Origin: Escallonia rubra
Lineage: Eukaryota; Streptophyta; Magnoliopsida; Escalloniales; Escalloniaceae
Reading direction: 5' to 3'
Assembly (NCBI GenBank): GCA_033065855.1
Contig: JAVXUO010001426.1
Span: forward strand, 1-64,000
Length of the DNA: 64,000 nt
The notes under the pieces are model-generated. The model did not search any database and was not told where the DNA came from. It worked only from the letters and a program-made list of their open reading frames with translations. Position numbers and translations under genes: made by a program. Below are positions 1-9,928 of this stretch, in pieces. How positions within the stretch are numbered: position 1 is the stretch's first letter; each line of letters opens with the position of its first letter.

Positions 1-190
1 CTGATAAAATCGTATCTCATGAAGTCAACGTATTGACCTGGTCTGTCAATGAGAACCATGGCAACACCTTTTCTGGTCTGCAGCCTCCATTTTTCCCTTC
101 CCATTATAATGCCTTGCAATAAAGGTAATGGGTCCCCTACTAGATTGAAATAGAGACAGACATGGTGGACTCTATGCAAGAACAAGTCTA
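1..190. repeat. Left copy of a ~190-bp duplicated sequence
   Basis: This stretch closely matches 6291-6490 in the same orientation. Both copies begin CTGATAAAATC, share TATTGACCTGGTCTGTCAAT and GGCAACACCTTTTCT, and continue through GACAGACATGGTGGACT. The two copies bracket the GDSL gene at 1941-4676. The right copy lies about 1.6 kb upstream of that gene's start codon. The left copy lies downstream of it, where the upstream region of a further GDSL gene would be if the locus is a tandem array. That last step is inference. Confidence 0.8.
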
Positions 191-213
191 CCAACGGCCG
201 ACGTTTGTGTGTG

Positions 214-248
214 TGGGTGGGGGTGAGGGTGGGGTGGGGGGTTGGGGG
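214..248 (+). other. G-rich tract with G-quadruplex potential
   Basis: At least five runs of three or more G separated by one to three bases (GGGTGGGGGTGAGGG followed by GGGGTGGGGGG). This fits the usual G3+N1-7 quadruplex pattern on the plus strand. No gene is attached to it inside the window. Confidence 0.55.
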
Positions 249-314
249 AACTGAGGACTTCACTAAAAATAAAAATTTACTAAAGATAAGATGCTAAATA
301 AATCTATAAATAAT

Positions 315-437
315 GTGCCCATTAAAACAAAGATTATCCTTACAACACAACGAATACAAGTACGACAATGTACAATCGTGCCCATTAAAACAAAGATTAT
401 CCTTACAACACAACGAATACAAGTACGACAATGTACA
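315..437. repeat. Two-copy tandem repeat, 63-bp period
   Basis: The unit starting GTGCCCATTAAAACAAAG at 315 repeats almost perfectly from 378 and ends with CGACAATGTACA. It lies in non-coding sequence and looks like a recent local tandem duplication. Confidence 0.9.
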
Positions 438-714
438 GGATACTATCGATACAAGAGAGATCGTATGAGAAACTTGACAAAGATAAAAGAAAATGGCAAG
501 TGCATTACAGACTCCATTTCTCTAAGCCTGGTTTGGTTTGTGGGTTTGACCACCCTTGCTCCGTTGTCTTTCTCTTCCCTTTAATTTATACTCCCTTGTT
601 TGTAACCGTTTTTTCTATTTTGTAACCGTCTACTTCTACCTTTTTATCAAGAGCGGTTTATCAACTGTCATCACCGGCTGCTTCCCCATCTACAGGTATA
701 GAATGGAATAGAAT

Positions 715-950
715 GGAAATACATGTTCATAGCTACTATCTGGCAAATCTGGAAAGACAAGAATAAGGAGTGTATTGAAGGAACTATCGAGAGGAAGAAG
801 AAGCTTGGAAATATGCTCAGGAGTATGCCAAAGAAATCAGGGAAGCTTTTCTTGCAAATAAACCTAAATCTAGTAAAAGAACTAATCTAATTGTGTGGTG
901 CCCCCCATCTGCAGGTACCATCAAGATAAACATTGAGGCTTAACAGGTTA
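715..950 (+). pseudogene. LINE retrotransposon fragment (region before the RNase H-like domain)
   Basis: Two overlapping frames read as the end of a plant non-LTR retrotransposon polyprotein: ATIWQIWKDKNKECIE, then after a frameshift near 790 EEEAWKYAQEYAKEI and IVWCPPSAGTIKINIEA, ending at a stop at 940-942. A W-x-PP-x-x-G-x-IKIN motif just before the RNase H-like domain is characteristic of plant LINEs. The frameshift and early stop make this a dead fragment. The family assignment rests on motif recognition only. Confidence 0.5.
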
Positions 951-1940
951 TAGCAGCTGGGAGTAGAAAAGTTTGCACCAAAGGCTATTAGCCATATCAC
1001 CTTTTTCCCTAGGGAACCCTTGACAATGGTAGAACATGATTGGCCATCCTAAGTCTAAAGCCTCGTACCTATGCAGTTTCTATTTTCAACTTTCAATACA
1101 AATTAAAAGAATGACAAGTATTTTGTTGCATCGGTTATATTCATTGTCGTTATTATTATGAAAATGGTTACAAAAATATCGTAAAAAATTCATTAATTTC
1201 CCATTATTTAAATTCAATGAAGTGTCATAATCTTGGCCGAGAGAATTCACTCGACCAGATCCATGCCCACCCAAAAATCCTATGTATGCAGCTCTACGTC
1301 CGCTGTCGATGTTGATTTGGGTACTTTTTGCTAGTCCAACACTTGCTGCTAATCAAAATTCAAAAGTTGCTCTCCGTGAATTTAACAAGCAGAGAAATTC
1401 GTAGAATTAAACGGTTGCTCGGTTGTCGTTCTGAATTTACGCTTGATGACTTTTTCTAAAGTTTGGAAATGATTGGATTATCTCACAGGTAGAAGTAAGA
1501 AATGTGAGGAGAATTTCATAACCTACGCAATCAAATAAATTGCATGGAAAGACTATAACAGAGAATTTGCGAGTTCAATTGGTAAAGTTTGAACGAGTTT
1601 ATCTTGCACTTACCAAATCAAGTGGACTGAGTACCAAACGAAATTTAGAAGAAATGGCTTGTTATATGATTGCAAGACAGAAAAGTAGGAAACAAGAAGG
1701 CTCTTCATTACAGTTGTAACAGTGCAATATCACATCTGTCAAACCAATTACACCAAATCACAATAATAACCTAGTGATGCATATGAAAAGACCTTGTTAG
1801 GCCTTTCAGCTCACTATGTTTTCTTCAGGACTACTTATATATGACGTTGAACACTTGACAAAAAGGGGGGAAAAGATACAAGTAAATAGTACGACTAATT
1901 TCATCTCATATATTGTGCCACCACATTATTATTTCGACCT
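951..1940. other. Gene-free stretch
   Basis: AT-rich sequence between the LINE fragment and the GDSL stop codon. It presumably includes the GDSL 3' UTR next to 1940. I see no coding region or clear repeat. Confidence 0.6.
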
Positions 1941-4676
1941 TCAAAGTTGAGCTAGACGGCGAATATCAATCGGGTAAGAATCCGTTGAAGACTGGGCGCT
2001 GTAGGATCTCCTTCCTACGATGATATTTGCAGCTTCCGATGGGTGAAAAGCATCCCAAAATAGATACTCGTTCCTATTTCGGCAAGGAGTTTGCAATGGA
2101 AGACAAGTAATTTGCCCATTGTTTCTCCCTACACCACAGCACCCCGCAGTTGTAACCTTGAAACCTAAAAGTTCAAATATAACACATTTAAGTTAGTACC
2201 AAAAGTAAAGTGAGCACATAAACTTATCCTATTAGGTTAAGTTTTTAGGCCGGATTGGATTCATCCTGTCAACTGTCTTGTTCGACATGGGAAGAACTCG
2301 ACCAAACGGTAAAATAGAACATGACAATGTTGCGACAAGAATGAGAGTATATATGTACCAAAAGATGAAGGGCTGTTTATGATGTCTTGGAAAATCCCAT
2401 AGGCATTAACGTAGATAGCTTTGGCATTTGGGAGATTTTTGTTAAGGTCATCAACTAGAGATCTAAGTCTGGTATTGAACATCTGATTTGCATCATTGAT
2501 CCTTTGGACACATGTTGAGCCATCTCGGCTGTTCTGGGCCAGTGCGTTTGGGCTGCATCCGATCTGGCCCACCCCGATCAAGACCAATTTCCTTGCTCCA
2601 TAGTTGTACAAAGTCTGAAATTCACAAGAAGTAATGTGATATGAGCTTTAATTAATTTGCATAGCTAAATAGAGCCCACAACTTAATAGGCCAATAACTC
2701 GTTCAGTTCATAAATTTTGTTATAATGTTTTCTTGGGAGTGTCTGGTTTTTACAATGCTATACTCGTTCAGGCCCTCATTTGTCACTACAAATAAATAAG
2801 AAACAATTCACTATAGATTTCAGTGAGCAAACGAGACAAGCGCAAGCATATGATGGTGCGGAAATAGACATTTCCCCGACTTTTTTTTTCATTTGTCATT
2901 AGCTTTTGAACGTTCGGAAGCAATCAACCATGGACTATTTTAAAAAATGAATAAGTAAAGCAACCTTAGCTTAAAAAATGAATAAGTAAAGCAAGAGTGT
3001 GTAATTTCAGTTACTTACCCTGATTTGCTGAGAATATTGCTGAATAAGAACATCAGCATATTGTGCAGGGGTATATTGCCGGCTAGTTGGGTATTGTTGA
3101 GGCATGAAATAGTTGTTAAGGTAATCGTTGCTGCCCATCGCAAGTGAGTAGATGCACTTGCTGAGATAATTTGCAGCAGAGGTTTCATTCCCCAGTATGT
3201 TCACCACCTGTGATACTGTGTTTTTGTAGTTTCTTACCTGCCCACCAAAGCTAATCCGAGCTCCCTGGATTCACAAAGAATCATTAGCGATCATCGCTTT
3301 TATGTTTGTCTGTCTCACTTATTTCTCTTCGATATTGCGCTACAAGTTTCGTTCAAAGTGCTGAAGGAGTCGAACCAAACGAACTTAGTTGGTGTTGGTT
3401 TCGGTAAAGATCGATCGACTCCTTCAAGATCAACTAGTAACATATACGAATCAAGCTTGAGCGCGTCCTAAATCTCGTTACAATGTATGTCACAGAGACA
3501 ATATAGTTCTAGTTTACTGAAGGAAGGGGGGATGTGATCATCAAAGCCCAGCTGGTCATTTAGAAGAAAGATAATTACCAACTGGCGGCCAGTTTCATCT
3601 CTAATCCCAGCAGCTGCAGATGCATAGTTCACTCCTTTCATTACGCCTTCACCGCTTGCAGTTGCATATGGAGGAATGTAATCATCAAACCCCAAAAGCT
3701 CAGCTGTAAAAGAAAAGGCAAATACTTACGGTGGTAAGAAGAACCCGTTGTCTTTGAAATAGCAACGTAGTTTTTTTGCTTTGTTAGTCTTATTCCATTT
3801 CTTAGTTTTAAAGAAGCCTGCACTTACACTTCAGAGCCTAAAAATCTCAAGTTTGATGTAGCTCAAATCAGAAGCTTGATGTAGGTCTTAAAAGGTGGCT
3901 CTCCCTAACTCTACAAATTAGGAAATGTTTAATACAATTATATATCTTCTGCTGTGATTAAAAAAAATGTTACTGAATGCATTTTAGAGACAAAAGATTG
4001 TCACTATAAATCTTAACAACTACTACAAAATACTTTTAGTGATAATACTTTACCAATAAAATTATTACAGCAAATATGTTATCCTGCAACATAAGCTCTT
4101 ATTCGACAGAAGTCATAGGTAGGTCGACCATAATTCATGGCCTGTTATCATGAGATTCACGTGCCAATTCCTAGCTACTAGCTTATGGCAAATTCTTGTT
4201 TTATATGCATCAAAGTTCACTAATATTCCCTACCATATTCCATGATTTCGGGTGCATGATCAAATGAAACATTTCCTACAATAACCAGCCACCCCAGATT
4301 TAAAGAAATTTTGGCATGCACTAAAATAGTTGCATATTGCGATAGCATGTTAAACCTTAGTGGCATCACTAAAAATTTAAAAAGAAAAATATTGGAGTCA
4401 ACTATTAGAGTAATAGAGCTCACCAATGACATCAACCGTAGTTTTACCGTTGGAAAACCTTCCGGTCGTACCAGCGGGGAAGTCAATCCCATAAGGTCGG
4501 TAGTTGGCTTTAGCCAGCGATACGATATTGTTGTTGTTACCATTGTCGACCAACGAGTCACCAAAAATAAAGAAACAAGGAACTTGAGGCTGCGCTCGAG
4601 CTGCAAACGGCGAGTTCAACACCATCACCGCCACCACGAACGCCACCACCAGCCACTTCTTCAAGTCACTACCCAT
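1941..4676 (-). CDS. GDSL-type esterase/lipase, five exons, probably secreted
   Basis: Predicted serine esterase/lipase of the plant GDSL (SGNH) family that hydrolyses ester bonds; the substrate is unknown. Exons on the minus strand: 4676-4424, 3703-3579, 3264-3019, 2614-2359 and 2164-1941. All junctions are GT-AG and phases agree, giving 367 residues, the usual family length. Residues 1-28 form a signal peptide (hydrophobic LVVAFVVAVMVL, then AARA). Block I FGDSLVDNG holds the nucleophile Ser41, block III GSNDYLNN holds Asn172, and block V DAFHPS holds Asp331 and His334, so all catalytic residues are present. The first ATG at 4676 is chosen because it opens directly into the signal peptide. 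The sequence most resembles the At5g45670/At1g29670 group (from memory). No lesion is visible. Confidence 0.94.
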
Positions 4677-4788
4677 TGTCCCAAAAGGAAAGAATGGAGC
4701 TTTAGGACCAAATTAAGATGTAAAGGTGAGTAGTGAAGCTTTAGGAGTGCTGGTACTTGTGATGAAAGTAAAAGCTGGGATAGGAGTG

Positions 4789-4798
4789 TATTTATATA
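4789..4798 (-). promoter_or_regulatory. Probable TATA box of the GDSL gene
   Basis: TATATAAATA on the minus strand, about 113-122 bp upstream of the GDSL start codon. The spacing leaves room for a 5' UTR of roughly 80-90 bases. Confidence 0.5.
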
Positions 4799-5044
4799 GG
4801 AGGCAAAGGTACCGCACGAGTTGGACTGTGCAGTGTTCAATATTTATGGTTTTACAGTTGAGAAGGTAGCTAGCTAGATGCATTGATTTCACGCGGATAT
4901 AATGTGAGATTGAACATTGACTAGTGGGAGTGCGGCTAAGTGACCCACGGTGAAACTTTGGTGTTATGCATTCCAATGCTTGGGACTCCAATCTGCAATT
5001 ACAAGTATCATCTCAGAGGGCCAATTTGTCATATCGGTTATATA

Positions 5045-5298
5045 TTCCTCTGTCTCAAAATAATAGTGTCTTTTAAGAATATCAGCTTTTATGGACAACG
5101 AGTTGATACTCTTTGAAAGTTACGACTAATGCCGGTGTTTCGTTCTTACTCTTATAGTTAAAGCTTAGATTTCACTTTTATCCTTTCCTAGAAAACTAGA
5201 AGAGATGTTTGTTATAAGTAAAAAAGGGCTAGTTTTGGGATAAGAATGATTAATGTGCACCTGTATATGCTTAAAACGATTAAGTTGGGACGGAAGAA
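5045..5298. mobile_element. Stowaway-like MITE, degenerate
   Basis: The left end TTCCTCTGTCTCAAAATAAT resembles the Stowaway terminal repeat (CTCCCTCCGTCCC type). The right end, read in reverse complement, is TTCTTCCGTCCCAAC. A TA precedes the left end but the right-hand TA is lost. Stowaway elements are non-autonomous relatives of Tc1/mariner. Confidence 0.5.
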
Positions 5299-5442
5299 AA
5301 TTGCATGATGATAAAGTAAGACTTATGAACAACCTTTAAGAATTTAATACGAAATTAAGTTGTATTATGTCAATTAAAGCTTGTACTTCTCCGTGACGCT
5401 CTAGGTTAATAATGAAGGCATTTCAATTAGGAGTCTAAAGAC

Positions 5443-5769
5443 GGAGAAATAAACGCATTTGACAATAGCTTTTCCTTTTCAGTTTTGACCAGTTTTTAAA
5501 ACATGACTGTTTTTAAATCATTTGATGTTTTCAGTTTTCAGTTTTGTTTGAAACTACTACCACTACAGCCACTGCCGGACTGTCACGCCCCACCACCGTC
5601 CACCACCAAAGAAACTCAAAATGAACTGTAATCAAACATTCAAAAGAAAAAAATCAAAATAAAAATTGGGTCAAAACACCCATTTGTTTTTGTTAAAAAA
5701 TAAAAACTAAACTGATTTTTGTTTTTGTTTTTTTAGAAAACCATAATTTGAAGTATTTTCAAACGCTAC
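5443..5769. mobile_element. Truncated copy of the MITE family seen at 51 and 52 kb
   Basis: The internal text (AAAACATGACTGTTTTTAAA, CCACCACCAAAGAAACTC, ACACCCATTTGTTTTTGT) matches the elements at 50970-51724 and 51937-52459. The right end, in reverse complement, is GTAGCGTTTGAAAATAC, the same terminus as those copies. The left end is truncated inside the element. Confidence 0.65.
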
Positions 5770-8170
5770 TTTATAAGTGATTGTGTACAATATTCTCACG
5801 ATGAGAAGTCCGTTTATCAGGGCATACTTTTATTCTAGCCATTATGGTGTCTGTTTATCAGGCATACTTTTATTCTAGCAAGTATGGTCTTGGTTGGTGT
5901 TATTTGTCAAAAACAGGTAACATTCTGCTCATATGTGCATAGTCGAACAGATCGAGTAACTGGGAATAAATCCACACCTTTTTCCGTTGAATTAACACAC
6001 ATTGGTTGGTAAAAAGTGCATTAGCGACTCTTTATTCACCTTTTAGTGACATTCAAGTGTTACTGTAACCAAAAGAGATGTGAATCTAACCCAACCTTAT
6101 ATACATTTATACCATTTCGAGCTTCAACAGCACTTCGCAAGCACAAACTATAATAATTTTGATAGAAGCAGTGACAAACTAAAACTTAACAAGAGAAATA
6201 ACTCTTTAACAATACCTTATGAAAATGTAAAAGCTTCACCAATGGAGAAATGGAGATGGCATAGGTAAGGTGACTAGTTTGACTTTTGCACTGATAAAAT
6301 CAGATTTCATAAAGTCAACATATTGACCTGGTCTGTCAATTAAAACCATGGCAACACCTTTTCTAGTCTGCAGCCTTTATTTCTCCCCTCCCGTCTAAAT
6401 GCATTGCAATAAAGGTGTAGGGTCCCCTACCAAATTGAAGTAGCGACAGACATGGTGGACTATATGCAAGTACTACAAGTCCACCAACGGCATACAATCG
6501 AGGGGGTGAGAGATCCAACGGCGTGTAGCAGCCAACACAAAGGTACCCACAAATGCCACTTAAGGGTCGGTGATGGATGGCAAGAGCCTTCTGGAGTTAA
6601 TGCATCGTGAGCTAAGTCATCGCGCGTAACATGGGTCTGCAAACATGACCATGTTGCAATTAAGAGGGCACCTGCATGATCTGAAGAGGAAAATATACTG
6701 CAGCTGATCGAGTGTAAGCTGTCTTTGCCGACTTGCTGTTGACAAATAGCATCCACCAGCTTGGGCTGCAGCAAGTGTATCGCATTAGTACCGACTTGTA
6801 TATTCATAATTTTCCATTCTGAAACAAAAGAAGAATATACATTCACCTTTCAGCACATTATTATGGTGTTCCCCTACAATAATTATGCCTCTAATTGAGG
6901 CTTTTCACAAACATTTGTAGAAGGAGTTGTAGAATGGAACATCAGCAACATGCTAACTGACAATAAAAAATATTGTAGACAGACGAGATTTAACGTGATT
7001 GGGACCTGGTGTCAAAAGTATTGAAAACACAGATAAAATAGAGTTGGGTGAAACATGACCTAGGATTCGATTTTGATACCACGCACAGAAAATAGAGCTT
7101 ATGAGAACCTCTTAGGATTTAGATGCAACATAAATCCTTAAATCACTTTTACTTGCCAAATATCTCAAATAGGGACCTCTGATGGTTCTCCATCTACAGT
7201 TGGAACTCTAAAATTGAGGTGTGCATCAGTAGTATTTTAGAAGGCAAAGATGGCCTCACATCATCTGCTTCTAGCTTAAATAGTTAAAATGTGGCACTTC
7301 GAATGACATGACACAGTGAGTAACAATGAAATTAAGAATCAACTTATTATTTTGTAAAAAATTTCTCTATCATCAAAGGATAGACAAATATGAAAATCAA
7401 CATTATGATTGCATATATTAAAGGTTACAATTTAATGCAAGAAAATGAAAATCATATAGACAAGGTATTCAGGGTAGCATTTATTAGGCATGTGAATGTA
7501 GTTTTAGTTGCTGCTGATGCAACGCAGGGTACTGAAAAAATAATATTGCTGAAACACAATTACATGCTCAAGATATGGAGTTCTAAACATACAACTTAAA
7601 AGTATATCATCAACCACATGGCTAGAGTCTTTATCACCTTTTTCACTGTCTCTCTAGCACCTTGAGACCTACATTAAAATATAGGTAAGCCTTTCCTATG
7701 TCAATTTGGCCATTCAGGTCCATACCAAATCAATCTCTTTGGTAGAGATCATAACCTCTCAATCAATAGTATGACCGCATACACCTATGAAAAGGAATAT
7801 ATTTCCGCTCCAAAGAGTAGACTTAGTTTCTTTTCAAATCAGAGTAACTGATATGCACAAACTGGACCTATACTCTTGTAGTTTTCACACCATTTCTGTA
7901 GGCTTTGTATTAATTGTTTCAGTATTTTAGGCTTCATTTACTTATTTTAGTCCAGCCTACTTGGGCCGCACCTGGTTTGGTCAGTCAGTCAGGGCTTAAC
8001 TGAGTCAGGTAATTAAATTTATTTTAATTTGGGTTATGTCCTGATCTTATCCTACCCACGTGCATTCAATTGAAAGGTAATCTTTTCCTTCTAGAAAGGG
8101 GCTTAATAGTAAAATAAGAAGGATAAGTTTACCGGCCAGTTCACCTTTTAACCGGATGGTTCTCCTTAGT
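5770..8170. other. Gene-free stretch including the right 190-bp repeat
   Basis: Mostly AT-rich intergenic sequence. Positions 6291-6490 are the second copy of the repeat described at 1-190. A 128-codon open frame on the minus strand at 6460-6846 matches no family I recognise and is not called. Confidence 0.6.
6291..6490. repeat. Right copy of the ~190-bp duplicated sequence
   Basis: Direct repeat of 1-190, with roughly 85-90% identity by eye, beginning CTGATAAAATCAGATTTCAT and including GGCAACACCTTTTCTAGTCTG. It is upstream of the GDSL gene. Confidence 0.8.
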
Positions 8171-8279
8171 GAATTAAATGTACCGGCCAATAAGGGTATT
8201 TTGGTTTTTTTTTGTCTTCTTCATCTTATCTTTTTGTCACAATGGGGATTGCCAGTTAGTCTCCTTGTACGACTCTTCA

Positions 8280-8350
8280 ATCACTGCTTATATACCCGGT
8301 ATTGGCCATAATTCACAAGAACATTCTGTAGTCTTAGTAAGAGGGGGAAG
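8280..8350 (+). pseudogene. rps12: Nuclear insertion of plastid rps12 fragment
   Basis: These 71 bases translate as [24 protein letters not shown], split here as [11 protein letters not shown] and [13 protein letters not shown]. That is a highly conserved segment of plastid ribosomal protein S12 (exon 2). Neither side continues into rps12: upstream the frame reads unrelated hydrophobic residues, and downstream KDLPGV is replaced by unrelated sequence. The surrounding 122-codon open frame (8178-8546) is therefore a chance fusion. It is best explained as a small plastid-to-nucleus transfer. A mitochondrial rps12 origin is less likely because the bases fit the plastid gene well, judged from memory. 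Confidence 0.75.
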
Positions 8351-8550
8351 ACCTCTATGTAAACAGCTTCAGGCAGCCCTAAAAAGAAAAAAAAAATTAG
8401 AGAGAGAAAACCCCCGAGGCAGGTATTTTCTTAGCAAGAGAGGAGTGATTAGACTACGAATCACGATATTCTCCATTCAACAAAAGTTACAAAACTTAAA
8501 ACTTCAAATAGTTCTAAATGGTGATTTAGAAGATTCAATAGCCTGAGTCG

Positions 8551-9928
8551 TGTACCTTTTCAAGACCTGCAACTTTAAAGAAGAAGCCAAGTCCATCAGG
8601 GGTCATCATCAAAGCCAAAACGACGATCTTAAAACTATTTTGACCCCAATTTGCCCGACCAGGTATGTAGGGCCTTCGACCCCCGTTCTTTAGTTCCAAA
8701 AAGTAATTAGGTTCAATTAGGGTTTGTTCTTCTTTCGTTTTTGCTTGGACAAAAATTATTAAAAAACGCTTAAAACCAAGTAGAGAACGCTTTAGGATAT
8801 AATGAGGGACCTAACACCTCATAAATTAGTCCCCAAATGCGAATCTGGGGCAACGTAGATTGGTTAGCCTAAGTTGGAAAACAGAGTCGAATTTAGGGTT
8901 TCCTTGTTTTCATGTTAATCATTTCAAATAAACCGTAAAAGAAAAAAAAATCAGTCTTTTTTGGATGCGCTTCGTTACAGTTTGATTATCATTACTTCTT
9001 TTGAGGAAGAAAATGGCACAATAATATTTGTGATAAAACAATTCCAGAATTTAAGTTCTGGCACAAAAACCTACAAGTCCATCAAAGAATGGTACCAAAA
9101 ACTAATCCTAACCCCCCACCCCCCCCCACCCCCACGCCACCCCAACAACTTCCCTTCCACCCAACACACGAAAAAATGAAAAAAAGAAACGCGCATACAA
9201 GTATAGTGTACTCGGTTCGTGGGATTGGATCCACCGCAAAGTAATAGAACAACATTTTACAGTATTCGAGTTCTTCCAAGTATAAAGAAAATCATGCATA
9301 TTGGTATAAATGGGCCCTGGACTTATGGCTGCTCCTAATCTATTTAGCTCAGTTTTGCTCAGCACTTAAGGAAAATGGTTTATTTATAGTGGAACCTCAA
9401 AGCATTCACTAAACAGACTTCAGCACCATTGCCTTTATGAATAATACTATTAGACATCAAGTCATGGCTTGAGTTTATGCCACGGTGGGAGCTGGGATCC
9501 AGCAGGCCACTTGGCCCATGGCTTCCTCCTAATTGTGCGAACAAAAAACTCATAAAAAATGTAGGGAATGTGGAGCTTTTCATTTCTTTTTCGTTTCTGT
9601 GGGTTTCTTTTTTCTTTCATTTTTTTCTTTTTTTTTGGTGTTGGGGTTGGGGGGGGAGGTAATTAGTTAAAATTTACGCTATAACCTCCGAAGTTCTTCA
9701 TAAACACAAGTATTCAAAGAACATAAAAGCATATACAAGGTAATTCAAAGAGAGAAAGATCATGAGTTAAGTGACACGACATGACATCAACAAGGGCTAC
9801 TTACCATTTAAGATGAGGAAATTGCCTTTCAAGGGATAAGAGTGTTAGATTGCTCGAAGAAGCACAAAGAGCATGACTAAGCATCATTGTGAGTTAGAAT
9901 ATCATTGACAAGTCAATAGAAACTCACT
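8551..9928. other. Gene-free stretch with C-rich tract
   Basis: No coding region recognised. It includes a C-rich tract at about 9110-9150 (CCCCCACCCCCCCCCACCCC), which would be G-rich on the minus strand, and a T/G-rich stretch near 9590-9660. The end next to 9928 is presumably the 3' UTR of the next gene. Confidence 0.6.

Noticed and set aside
6460-6846. 128-codon minus-strand open frame
   Set aside because: No recognisable domain. It overlaps the 190-bp duplicated repeat, and no splice partners or homologue pattern could be seen.
8178-8546. 122-codon open frame containing rps12-like residues
   Set aside because: Only 24 residues match ribosomal protein S12 and both sides are unrelated, so it is a chance fusion around an organellar insertion.
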